Assembly: GCA_050953285.1 (NCBI GenBank)
Contig: JBMNMK010000003.1
Coordinates: 59,125 to 123,124, forward strand
Reading direction: 5' to 3'
Source: Olsenella_K sp050953285
GTDB taxonomy: Bacteria; Actinomycetota; Coriobacteriia; Coriobacteriales; Atopobiaceae
DNA: 64,000 nucleotides
The translations under genes were made by a program, and so were the position numbers. Shown piece by piece: positions 57,101 to 63,966 of this stretch. The notes under the pieces were generated by a model. That model was not told the origin of the DNA, ran no database searches, and worked only from the letters and a program-made list of their open reading frames with translations. Position 1 is the first letter of the stretch. Each line of letters begins with the position of its first letter.

Positions 57101-57974
57101 CTCAATCGCAAAGCCGGATCAGACCTTCCCGTTTAAGGTGACGTTCTCAGGGCAGACAGACCTTGCGTATGCGGTCACATACACCAACACGGAAACGGGT
57201 GAAGCTACTGGCACTGGCCAGGGCAGCGTCAAGAGTGGAGATACCATCAGCCTGGGTGCTGGCCAGACGGCTACCATTTCTGGCGTGCCTGTTGGCACTA
57301 CCTATACGTTTGAAGAGGAGCTGCCCGCAGGTTGGACGCAGGTATCGGCAACCAACATGAGTGGCACCATCCAGCCAGATTCCACAACGGGCGCCAGCAC
57401 GACCACGCCCACGGCAGAGGTGCACAATGCCTATGCCGCCAGCGGCACGGCCGAGCTTGTGGCAACAAAGCAGCTCAAAGGTGGCAAGCTGGAGGACAAG
57501 CAATTCTCGTTCATTGCAACGCAGATTGCGGAGGATGGAACAGAGGCACCGCTTTCAGAGGCATACAACGACGCGCAGGGACGCGTTGCCATTGGCACGA
57601 TCACGTATGCGCTGACAGACCTTGAGGGAGCAGCGCACAAGACCTTCCACTACCGCGTGCAAGAGACAATTCCTGAGGGCGCCACGCAGGTGGACGACAC
57701 CCACTATGATTACAACAACGTTCGCTATGATGCGCAGGTCTTTGACATCTTTGTGGACGTGAGCGATAAGGGCGACGGCTCGCTTGAGGTGACACAGACC
57801 GCAGAACTCAACGGCAGCCCGGTGGACACCGCAACCTTTACTAATGCCTTGCTGTTTGACCTGCCGAGCACAGGTGGCATGGGTACGGGCAAGCTGGTGG
57901 CAAGCGGTCTTGCGGTGATGTTTGTGGCCGGCGCAGTGCTGTACATGCGTCGACGCCGTACGCGCGAGGCATAA
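48159..57974 (+). CDS. Giant LPXTG-anchored pilin-like surface adhesin with an inserted BspA-type region
   Basis: 3271 residues; GTG start 6 nt after GAGG. Signal peptide (KRTHRHPIA, hydrophobic core, ALA cleavage near 36). Ser/Ala/Asp-rich stretch to about 180, then a long N-terminal region without a recognised domain to about 1300. Next come two Cna-B-like domains (about 1303-1510: VSVKKTWDD, SVSGIKTWSED) and alternating DUF7601-like and FctA/Spy0128-like isopeptide-pilin domains to about 3230. One DUF7601-like domain (starts about 1917) is split by about 520 residues: an Ala-rich stretch, DUF285/BspA repeats (LDLSTWDTSNVKNL, VTDWNTENVTSM) and an InlB/Listeria-Bacteroides repeat (RLGYNFTGWNTKADG). 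C-terminus: LPSTG at 3235, membrane helix, RRRR tail. Sortase-linked surface protein, probably for host or interbacterial adhesion. Confidence 0.93.
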   Translation: MNVMPKRTHRHPIARSVISTVTACALMVSGIPQDALAGLAGGSAAQARTSAQTQEVQSAAQDSFNADAISISNSTAQGDKNNGDSSSTADETGAASTENARSEVASSAGASSAAADRQRNASDTGTANSSAIATASDAGDPYIGVEDNDNDKADVRDESAGAADELDVTAQTVSDLTSFLAQLRQTPASTSDNPQGDGTTIQSLNVKWLTADTADNGDDSSLVLAPTTTDAQQVQAQIDFTLSGEHDYDVGSIRVRIPAHIFFGRQGQALGNVALPLAESPSTRTDFNWSYIEAGENGKDSYYILTNTRQLKAATTASIQLAYENVNPLDVVDGQTSEVLQPTIEVTTYKGNTLTRTASQELTAAIDTQETVSSARATADQYHIYTAAQMTEHGWTIPDGMESEDGRYLVTYWYTRATHNGNTPYTLTYENTPSTTATLDDNSTIDVKSFALQDASGTERENSWVEDGTTKFVYPRVAYPLSQFKADTNYKLSLTSTWSLTQIDDSQKDHVSTAENAATMNVVYHTPTETSNDGSFSFLKWGDDNDEAMTSHSDYTTYVLTGTSGGANWYGYYGDALNKLTNSKNPELSYQQSLTGYALQWLKKDNAAGTQVSDFGARNITITLKSGKLAASDAPKATSTELQPGTDYTYSGLQLIRPTIYQAIQYDASNDDQTTVVKDTNGNSIYIGSGGYAYGGTYGMGYSVDLDSSHVPAYVVTAYDAQGAVLDTQNVSWSEGEKIKSVELPDGTCNYSVSLTFGKAAADGTYVAGIRDGYVMPKVTLKSSSTTLTTLASSLMNSGVTTPLAYVTSNSTVSVASEGGADVRSVDISGTDRLTGYSADIEVIPSKSSTYKVDNTNKMTTITYTASVEERSRITSASTWQSAVANGGIAADTSGTWYDLLPRGVVPNLSTIKLRDGDRVTDSYTIANYKNTGRTLLVVKADLAPTPVSYQRDNAATAYYADKPTITFDATYTFDQMRYTGEEVHNVIAYESDNETLGNVEGAQGEPDNPRAGENTLSSQAFLAGAEGNAERDAMTDLDSTTDKPAFAYAGTTTTIEGALKSTVGGLSIDAMANDSGVWGRGTSEEAAETSQTSAIDAFVGGGYQYRLAAFAVGENNLSDLVFYDVLESFDTEDKVDAGDTTWKGKLLSVDVSNLKNAGVDAKVYYYTGDAITKPDDITRADSSSSLSEVADFTKAGWTDQLPADTSTVKAIAIDASKKTDGSPYVLQSGDSLSAYVKMLAPSGEKGLGYVAPSKGGTSSDADGAHAYNNAFLWSTSVSGDSNTPIASGLSRVDYTKVGLVPFNVSVKKTWDDSNDQDGKRADAVTVQLLKNGQLDRSVTLDGAADTQDSNAQDANYESDAWTALFKGLAYYDENYNVNRYSVREESVPSGYTASLQKESDTNYTITNTYVPETVSVSGIKTWSEDTEDVRPDSITVQLFRDGVYYRSQIVHADANDEWRYDFSDLPRYHDGGTPYAYTVKENTEDYQTAVNATTDDATGNVVANISNTYHPYGDLAISKTVTGATAATVGDKFQFTIRLTKADGSDFADQVAYTIVPTSDDAGSATSDGTASEPTSGTFTNGQTLELQDGQTLTLKNLPKGVQYTVIESAKAGYTTSSRTLSGTISSLVTSRADFTNNYATQGTANLKATKALDGASLKANQFRFLVKDQNGTVVSTATNEADGSINFGALRFTGADDGKTYTYTLLEENTGRAGYTYDSSSYTATVAPKDNGDGTMSCTVTYTDATGAAATTPSFQNDYATTGSVELVAYKKLVGGNIADYADQFTFQLYDAANNPLYLDSDGRATTTDTGTPLTATSDANGIVRFKLAFTQDDLMADDGSYADTKSLIFTAQELAGSDDNITYSGEKRSWRVTLSDNGDGTLSAATDNVSVAEDGTATHTDELPVFTNTMKPGSLSVEKHVDGESPDPNTEFEYTIKLTTPDGQKLPDTLNYELSAADSSADAAAAAATAAAEPAAAPATETQAASEADEDAGPFATISNTFFSAVKSVQNAFSGLLRASTQTDVVRTGTSPDEGTAYAVYNATDKSLTFIRSNETVTSGTDGTITDCEGNSYSGIIYTGFEEPNESWSTNSAPWYGYRTVITSVVFKDQIKPTALDFWFYQFTSCPTLTKPQNLITSDVTSMKFTFGAYDRSSASGFTSLDLSTWDTSNVKNLYYTFSYCTKLTDLKISTWNTSSVTDMTGTFVACTSLASVDVTDWNTENVTSMSYTFSNCENLANLDLSKWNTSNATNISGLVNGTALTSIDLSNFDTRNVTSMRQIFKNCSKLTSITFGSNWNTDKVNTMEDMFSGCSSLEALDLSNFKGDLLGTVVNSTPGVFDYTRSLKSIKIGHASFLQKITFNSVRRTSTYTGKWVLQGSDTSYYPNDIKTLATEHPDQVIGTWEWEKVSYAITFNKNATDASGSMMQQKFSGDPVTLLPNTFYRLGYNFTGWNTKADGTGTAYADGATISSITAPLTLYAQWAAIDTSVTPVDGTFTLKLKAGEKATFTNLPAGTTYQVVEAAKKGWTNTAASGTSGTIASNATKQASFTNAYGVTSVSATISATKTLDGATPADGAFTFCLTAEDNDAGVATPLPAGGTAGQGNSVTTTNAAGDVTFGPIVFAVAGEYHYTISEVDGNDSVINYDSHQEGATVHVTDDGEGTLSATVTYDTDGPNFSNSTKPGSLAISKVAQNTTAKEDGTSPEDGAAFTFTVGLTQNGSALDGNYTYTVQDSLGNAVTGAGGSVANGGTISIAAGQTATIANLPAGSSYTVSEATAGSGWSQTGATNATGTITANTTAEATFTNSYSATGTATVTGKKQLLVPGADGSWTPDSRWDEGVFQFALYAADKNGNATSDALETTWNTKPADDTHTANFTFDPLSYSLADLDGQSSKTFNYIIKEVVPDGAVNVADPQNPTADAMYAYDGILYSGATKKITVTVTDNGSGTLSTRVAYDDNTFVNYRQTGSVQISKIVDTASIAKPDQTFPFKVTFSGQTDLAYAVTYTNTETGEATGTGQGSVKSGDTISLGAGQTATISGVPVGTTYTFEEELPAGWTQVSATNMSGTIQPDSTTGASTTTPTAEVHNAYAASGTAELVATKQLKGGKLEDKQFSFIATQIAEDGTEAPLSEAYNDAQGRVAIGTITYALTDLEGAAHKTFHYRVQETIPEGATQVDDTHYDYNNVRYDAQVFDIFVDVSDKGDGSLEVTQTAELNGSPVDTATFTNALLFDLPSTGGMGTGKLVASGLAVMFVAGAVLYMRRRRTREA

Positions 57975-57976
57975 AA

Positions 57977-58020
57977 CACAGCCCCTATGCAGGTAATACT
58001 GCGCAGGGGCTGCATGTTTT
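57977..58020 (+). terminator. Rho-independent terminator of the adhesin gene
   Basis: CAGCCCCT / AGGGGCTG stem followed by CATGTTTTT. Confidence 0.85.
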
Positions 58021-58316
58021 TATCGCCTAGAAAATGAGCTATAAGCTACGTGCGCTTTGTGCGTCTTGGGCGCCTACAGCTTCCAGAGAATAGCGCGGGC
58101 AACTATGCTTAATTAAGTAAATTGTGGCTTACTCTCTGATCCGCACATAGTGGTCTGATTCTGTATGCGCAGTGGACGAAGAAAGCAACACCGAAGGACT
58201 GGATACTGACGATATCATGGCAGCGGCTCGCAGACTGCGGAGAAACTAGTCTCTAGGCGGTGCGCAATACGCACGGCGCCCTCATGCAATCATGCGCGCC
58301 ATCCGCGCTGACCAAA
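58021..58316. other. Intergenic region with a possible gene tail
   Basis: Nothing convincing. A short frame ending at 58249 (VDEESNTEGLDTDDIMAAAR) may be the end of a lost gene. This point begins the decayed accessory segment. Confidence 0.35.
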
Positions 58317-58697
58317 TTACCTGCTACTTTTGTGCTTGCGCCAGGCGAGTGGAGTCATCTGGTACCTCCTAGAAAACGCGCTGGTGAGACTGCCTTGGCG
58401 GATGAAGCCAACTCGATGGGCTATCGCGCCAATGCTGAGATCTGTTCTCACCAGTAGCCGCGCGGCCTCTTCAAGCCGCTGGTCGCGGAGCCATTGTATG
58501 GGAGTTGTGCCCTCGGTGGCGTGAAACATCCTCGTGAGCTTGCTTTCACTAACGCACGCCACATGGCAGAGTTTTTCGACCGAGAGGGGTTCAGCTAGGT
58601 GTTCGCGGGCGTAGGCACAAACCAGATGGAAAGCCGTACGGTCGGCAGGCGGGAGGGGGAAGGCTTGCTTGCTTGAGCAACTTTCATGCCAGCTCAT
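58317..58697 (-). pseudogene. AraC-family regulator, C-terminal DNA-binding domain only
   Basis: 126 residues containing the double helix-turn-helix (LSVEKLCHVACVSESKLTRMF, LSIGAIAHRVGFIRQGSLTSAFSRRYQMTP). The effector-binding N-terminal part of a normal AraC protein (about 300 residues) is absent, and the frame starts inside the neighbouring opposite-strand ORF. AraC regulators of this kind often sit beside siderophore-type ABC exporters, as here. Probably a truncated remnant, though a stand-alone HTH protein is possible. Confidence 0.7.
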
Positions 58698-59840
58698 GAG
58701 CAGTATGCACGCCAGAGCGCCCGCGAGATCCGCGCAAACAACCAGCAGCAGGAGTTTCTCGCCGGCCTCCAGGAGCGACTTGACATGTTTCTAGACGCAC
58801 AGCTGGGCTCCGAGCTTGTTATGGGCTCGGTTGTCTCTGTCACGCAGGCGTTTTTGAAGTTCGGCATTGCGACCACTATCACACTTGGCTCTGCGCTGCT
58901 CGTCTCGGGCCAGGTTTCGTTCATGACCTACTTTGCATTTCTGCTCATCGTCACACGCGCCTATGACCCGGTGCAGACGCTTTTGCAGTCAAGCGCCGAG
59001 CTGCTTGATATGCGGCAGTCCATCAAGCGCACAGATGCGCTTGCCAAGGAACAGCCCATGCAGGGTACCTGTGATTTTGCACCGCACGGACACGACTTGG
59101 TATTTAACCACGTCTCGTTTACCTATGGCGACTCGTGCGGCCACGCGGAAGCGGGCGAGAAGCGCCAGGTGCTTGAGGACGTATCCTTCACCGCGCTCGA
59201 GGGCGAGGTTACCGCACTTGTAGGGCCTTCTGGATCCGGCAAGTCTACCTGCGCCCGACTTGCGGCCCGCTTCTGGGACACAACAGGCGGGAGCGTCTTG
59301 CTTGGTGGGGTGGACGTCTCGACCGTGGATCCAGAGACGCTGCTTGGCCACTACGCTGAGGTCTTCCAGGATGTGGTCCTCTTTGATGAGTCCGTGATGG
59401 AGAACATCCGCCTGGGCCGCTGCGGTGCTACCGACGAGGAGGTCCTTGCGGCTGCACGTGCCGCCAACTGCGACGATTTTGTCTCGCGCCTGCCTCACGG
59501 CTATGCCACCAAGATTGGCGAGAACGGCGAGCGGCTCTCTGGTGGCGAGCGCCAGCGCATCTCTATTGCCCGAGCGCTGCTCAAGGGCGCACCGGTGGTG
59601 CTGCTCGACGAGGTCACGGCGTCGCTTGACGTCGAGAACGAGGCTAAGGTGCAGACCGCTCTCTCCAACCTGCTTGCCGACAAAACGGTCCTTGTCATTG
59701 CCCATCGCATGCGTACCGTAAGAAATGCTGATAAGATCGTCGTGCTCGAAGAGGGTCGCGTCGTTGAGCAGGGCAGTCCCGCCGAACTCATGGACGCTGG
59801 GGGCGCGTTTGCACACATGGTGGAGCTCCAGTCACGCTGA
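58686..59840 (+). pseudogene. ABC exporter (membrane-fused) lacking its N-terminal half of the membrane domain
   Basis: 384 residues where 580-600 are normal. It begins within the cytoplasmic/TM4-5 part of the membrane domain (ANNQQQEFLAGLQERLD), keeps the last membrane helices, and has an intact nucleotide-binding domain: Walker A GPSGSGKST, Q-loop FQDVVLF, signature LSGGERQR, Walker B VVLLDEVTASLD, H-loop AHR. No ribosome site at the first Met. Such exporters work as heterodimers (IrtAB/YbtPQ-like); no partner is present. Probably inactive. Confidence 0.72.
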
Positions 59841-59880
59841 GTTGTGCGACGTCAACTACCGCATGTCCACCTTATGAAAC

Positions 59881-60294
59881 GTGCAGTACCCTTGCGCTGT
59901 TGAAGGGCACGGGCAGCGCAAGCTCCTCAAGAACCTCTCGCCGCTCACGCACAAGACCGACGAGTGCGAGCTCAAGAAGGTGGAGTGGTCGTTCGCGGGC
60001 GTGCTTGTGAGCGACCTGTCCCTGTCGCTGCTCAACATGGTCTACGCGGACCTGCGAGAGGAGTACGGCATGTCGCAGCGCGGCTTCCACAAGCTCAACG
60101 CCGTTATGAGCCAGGTGATGGATCTCGCCGTGAAGGAGCACCTGACCGAGCACAACCCTTGCCGCGCCACCTGGGTCGAGAAATGGCGGGTCACGATCTC
60201 CTCGGTTGCCGAGCTCCTGGAGATCCAGCGCGGGGCAGGCGCGCCCATTGCCATCGACGGGAGCCGGCTCACTGTCATGGCGAGGGGCACGTAA
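59881..60294 (+). pseudogene. Integrase-like N-terminal domain remnant
   Basis: Residues in the middle (LREEYGMSQRGFHKLNAV, MSQVMDLAVKEHLTEHNPC) resemble the SAM-like DNA-binding domain of tyrosine recombinases. The catalytic C-terminal domain is missing and there is no clear start. A low-confidence family call; the position in a tRNA-proximal accessory segment fits a lost integrase. Confidence 0.4.
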
Positions 60295-60313
60295 GCCCGT
60301 CGAACCGGATGGG

Positions 60314-60455
60314 CCCGATTGGACTTATCTCGACTTGTCGGATGGTTTTAGTCCAATAGGAAGTCCAATCGGGTCCCTCCTAGTCGTAAAATAGGACTAA
60401 ATCATTCCCCGACAGCCCTTTTTAGTCGTAAATAGGACTTGCTTACGACTATCGG
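60314..60455. repeat. Repeat array upstream of the second AlbA_2 gene
   Basis: Perfect 13-bp inverted repeat CCCGATTGGACTT (60314-60326) / AAGTCCAATCGGG (60361-60373), then TAGTCGTAA at 60381, 60423 and inverted at 60443, each beside ATAGGACT-like words. It ends 18 bp before the gene. Confidence 0.75.
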
Positions 60456-60472
60456 AACCAACTGGAGCGACC

Positions 60473-62140
60473 TTGTACTACAGCAACTCCGACGTGATAG
60501 AGCTTATCAACAGAATCGAGAAGCCGTATGAGACCGAGGTCGTCGAGCTCAAGGAGGCCAAGCACGACTTCAGCTTCAAGGACCTCGGAAAGTACTTCTC
60601 GGCCCTGAGCAACGAGGCGATCCTGAGGGACAAGCAGGACGCATGGCTCCTCTTCGGCATAGACAACGACAAGGCCATCTGCGGCACCGCATATCGCGCG
60701 GACAGCCCCGCGAGGCTCCAGGCGCTTAAACGGGAGGTCGCCGGGCACACCAACCACCGCATGACGTTCAGGGAGATCCATGAGCTCGAGATTGGAGGGA
60801 AGCGAGTTCTCGCCTTCCAGATCCCCGCAGCGACGCCCGGCATGCCGACCGCCTTCAACAATGCCGCCTGGGCGAGGGAGGGCGAGTCGCTCGCGCCCCT
60901 GCCCATCGACAAGTACGAGCAGATACGGCAGATGCGCCGCCCCGACTGGAGCGCCTTAGAGGTCGAGGGAGCGACGCACGACGACCTCGACTCGGAGGCG
61001 GTGGGCCGTGCGGTTGAGCTGTTTCTCGCAAAGCATGGCCGCCACAGAGACGCGTTCGCGGGGATGGACGAGCGGGCGATACTCGACAAGGCGAGCTTGA
61101 CCCGGAATGGGAAAATCACCCCGGCCGCCCTCATCCTAGTCGGAAAGCCCGAGTCGATCCACCTCCTCGGCGACGTCTCGCCGCGCATCACCTGGACGCT
61201 CTACGCATCGGACGGCTCTGTGACCACCTACGAGCACTTCAAGCCGCCGTTTCTGCTCGCCGTCGACCGGGTCCTCGGCAAGATCAGAAACGAGAGGTAC
61301 CGGTTCAACGCAAACGGGGCGAGTCTCTTCCCCGTCGAGGTGAGCCAGTACGAGCCCGAGATAATCAGGGAGCTCCTCAACAACTGCATCGCGCACCAGG
61401 ACTACTCTATGCAGGGGCGCGTGAACGTCGAGGAGTTCGAGGACCACCTCGTGTTTCTCAACGAGGGGACGTTCATCCCCGAGACCATCGAGAAGGCGAT
61501 GCGGCCTGGCTTCAGGCCGAGCTACTACCGCAATCCCTTCCTCTGTGAGGCAATGGTCCAGATGGATATGATCGACACCATTGCCATGGGGATTCCCAAG
61601 GTCTTCCAGATGCAGAGGGGCAGGTATTTCCCGCTGCCGACGTATGATCTCAGCGACCCGAACCGCGTCGAGGTCACCATCTACGGCAAGTCGATCAACG
61701 AGAGCTACAGCCGACTCCTCTACGCCCACCCCGACCTTCCCATGGACATCGTCTACCTTCTCGACAAGGTCCAGAAGCACGAGGAGGTCACCCGGGAGCA
61801 GGCGGCGAGGCTCCACGAGCTCAAGCTCGTGGAGGGGAGGTACCCCCAGCTCTCGATCACGAACTCCCTAGCCGCCGAGACGGGGCAGGAGGTCACGTAC
61901 ACGAGGAGCAAGGGGCTCAACGAGGAGGCGTGCAAGTCGCTCATCGTCCAGATGCTCTCCGAGACCGGTCCCGCGCCTCGCGCGAAGATCGTGGCGCTCT
62001 TGGACGACCTGCTCCCGGCGAGCCTCAGCGACCAGCAGAAGTCGAAGAAGGTCTCCAACCTCCTGAGGAAGATGAAGAGAATCGACAAGACGATCGACAG
62101 CGACGGTGTCGGAAAGGTCGCGCGCTGGCGGGTGGTGTAG
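60473..62140 (+). CDS. AlbA_2 (Schlafen-like) DNA-binding / ATPase protein, copy 2
   Basis: 555 residues. AlbA_2 domain at about 15-160 (VVELKEAKHDFSFKDLGKYF, WLLFGIDND, AWAREGESLAPL). GHKL-ATPase-like N-box region near 305 (IIRELLNNCIAHQDYSMQG) and a C-terminal helical/winged region (APRAKIVALLDDLLPASLSD). TTG start after GGAGCGACC, as in copy 1. High-GC codon use with many AGG/GAG codons differs from the rest of the window, suggesting transfer. Function unknown; the family recurs in mobile and defence loci. Confidence 0.82.
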   Translation: MYYSNSDVIELINRIEKPYETEVVELKEAKHDFSFKDLGKYFSALSNEAILRDKQDAWLLFGIDNDKAICGTAYRADSPARLQALKREVAGHTNHRMTFREIHELEIGGKRVLAFQIPAATPGMPTAFNNAAWAREGESLAPLPIDKYEQIRQMRRPDWSALEVEGATHDDLDSEAVGRAVELFLAKHGRHRDAFAGMDERAILDKASLTRNGKITPAALILVGKPESIHLLGDVSPRITWTLYASDGSVTTYEHFKPPFLLAVDRVLGKIRNERYRFNANGASLFPVEVSQYEPEIIRELLNNCIAHQDYSMQGRVNVEEFEDHLVFLNEGTFIPETIEKAMRPGFRPSYYRNPFLCEAMVQMDMIDTIAMGIPKVFQMQRGRYFPLPTYDLSDPNRVEVTIYGKSINESYSRLLYAHPDLPMDIVYLLDKVQKHEEVTREQAARLHELKLVEGRYPQLSITNSLAAETGQEVTYTRSKGLNEEACKSLIVQMLSETGPAPRAKIVALLDDLLPASLSDQQKSKKVSNLLRKMKRIDKTIDSDGVGKVARWRVV

Positions 62141-62167
62141 CCTACCTCCCCGTACCCATGCTGCACT

Positions 62168-62926
62168 ATGCGTCGAAACAGACCTGTGGCACGCCGTCCT
62201 GCGGTATGCCTCGCCTTCGTCCCATCGAGTTTGGACGCGCCTGCGCCACGGGCTTCGCCGAGGAGAATTTCGCGCGCCAAGTACTTCTACGATCGCGGCA
62301 TCCCGGTGATAACGTTCCAGGGCCCGGGCCAGGGTACCTCGCTGTATTACAAGCAGATGTGGCTCACGGAGGACAACTTCATCGACGCCGTCCGCGCGGT
62401 TATCAACTACGTGCGCTCCAACGACCGTATCGGCGACACCGTGGTGCTCTACGGCATCTCCTACGGCATCTCCTACGGCGGCTTCCTCGCCATGCAGGCC
62501 GCCTGCGCGCTGAACGACGATATCTGCGGCCTTATTGTACGTGGCGGCACCGATAAGACCGACACGCTCACCCGCCACCCCTGGGCCGGGCAGGAGGACT
62601 TCTACCTCCACGGGTTCCTGCATAAGCTCAACGTGGACACGCTCGAGGAGTGCTCCCGCCTTTCCGCCGCGCAGGACGTGACTGACCAGCTGTACAAAAT
62701 CACCAAGCCGCTGCTGAACGTCCATTCCAAGGAGGATCCGATTCTGGGGGTCGAGGGCGCCAAGCGCATCTTCGAGCTGAGCTCCTCGGAAGACAAGTAC
62801 TACGCCGAGTACAACACGAATAGCCACACCGTCAACGATATGGATGACACTGCCAGCGCCTTCGCGGCGGACTGGATGAAGTTGCTCATGGTCACGGCGG
62901 CGCGGGCCGCTAAACACGCTCAGTAG
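62168..62926 (+). pseudogene. Alpha/beta hydrolase, N-terminally truncated, with duplicated nucleophile elbow
   Basis: Homology starts abruptly at AKYFYDRGIPVITFQGPGQG (FrsA-like/esterase type). The first ~45 residues of the frame are unrelated and no ribosome site is seen. The catalytic Ser motif reads GISYGISYGG because a 12-nt unit (62453-62464) is tandemly duplicated. Later Asp (HSKEDPILG) and His (NSHTVND) are present. Probably a remnant. Confidence 0.7.
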
Positions 62927-62954
62927 TCTAAACTGAATAACGCAAGACGAATGC

Positions 62955-62994
62955 CGGAAGGGGCGCGAGCGGTTGCGCCCCTTCCGCGTTTTTT
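62955..62994 (+). terminator. Rho-independent terminator
   Basis: Perfect 12-bp stem CGGAAGGGGCGC / GCGCCCCTTCCG followed by CGTTTTTT. Confidence 0.9.
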
Positions 62995-63000
62995 GGGAAG

Positions 63001-63661
63001 GTGAGGGTGTTGGCCGCAAAGACACGGGACCGCATTGCCATGACGGCCTTGACGATGCTGAACGACGAGGGCTACGGTAATGTCTCCTTGAGGCAGATCC
63101 CTGCGGCATCCGACATCGCGCTCGGCACGCTGTCCTACCACTTCCCCAAAATCGAGGACTTGGTGCTGTACCTGCTCTCCGACTTGCACGAAGGATGCGA
63201 AAACCTGCTCAGCGCCCCTGAAGAGGGCGCAACGTTCGGCGATATTGTGAGCATCTTCGCTGCGGCCGAGGAAAATCGGCAGCGCTACCCATTTTACTTC
63301 CGGGACATTTCCCACATTATTGCGAACTCCCCTGAGATGATGGAGGAGACGCGGCGTTTCGAGGGCATCCTGCTCGATCACATCTACCGCGCGCTGCTCA
63401 GCTTGCGCGACCAGGGAATCGTGCGCCCAGCCCTGCGCGACAGCGACTTAAAAAGCTCTGGCATCCGAAATGGTCGCCGCGGAGACGAGTTGATCGGAAT
63501 GCTGCTCGCCCCATGCGGTGCTTGCGGGTGATGCCGATGGGCTGGCGCAAACGCTCTGCGGTATGCTCGCGCTGTGCGTTGCAGATGAGCATCGCGATGA
63601 GCTTGATGAGGTGATGCGAAACGCCGAAATTCCAGTGCCTGTCGACGAGGCGGCTGAGTAA
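63001..63661 (+). pseudogene. TetR-family regulator broken by a frameshift and a stop
   Basis: The first ~150 codons give a normal TetR N-terminus (DRIAMTALTMLNDEGYGNVSLRQI, HTH with SYHFPKIEDL). At an AAAAA run (about 63451) the frame slips. Removing one A restores DLKALASEMVAAETS, then a TGA, and further on GDADGLAQTLCGMLALCVADE to a TAA at 63661. At least two lesions, so inactive. Confidence 0.75.
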
Positions 63662-63680
63662 CAGCCGACTGCCAGCGCGT

Positions 63681-63860
63681 CTATGCGCCAGGAGCTGCAG
63701 CGAGCTCGAGTATCGCCTTGTCCATCTCGAGTTCGGCGCACCTCTTCTTGAGTGGCTCGACGTCGTCGGCGCAGGTCTGGGGCACCGTGCTCTCAGACGC
63801 AACCGCGTACGCTGGAGATCCCCCCATTCCCCCGCGCCCGTCCAGGGGAGGATCGGGAAG
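63681..63860 (-). pseudogene. IS3-family OrfA C-terminal remnant
   Basis: Minus-strand frame ends PLKKRCAELEMDKAILELAA, the coiled-coil end typical of OrfA in IS3 elements, with a stop at 63681. No OrfB follows. Confidence 0.5.
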
Positions 63861-63920
63861 GGAGACGGTGAGGTCTCCGCGCAGGCGGCGCCGAAGGGTT
63901 CCATCGGCTCGCGTGGATGC

Positions 63921-63957
63921 GGAAAAGAAAAAAGTCAGAGGCGAAAAAGCCTCTGAC
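63921..63957 (-). terminator. Rho-independent terminator of the tRNA gene
   Basis: On the minus strand: GTCAGAGGC, short loop, GCCTCTGAC, then TTTTTTCTTTT, directly after the tRNA 3' end. Confidence 0.9.
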
Positions 63958-63966
63958 CTGTATTTT

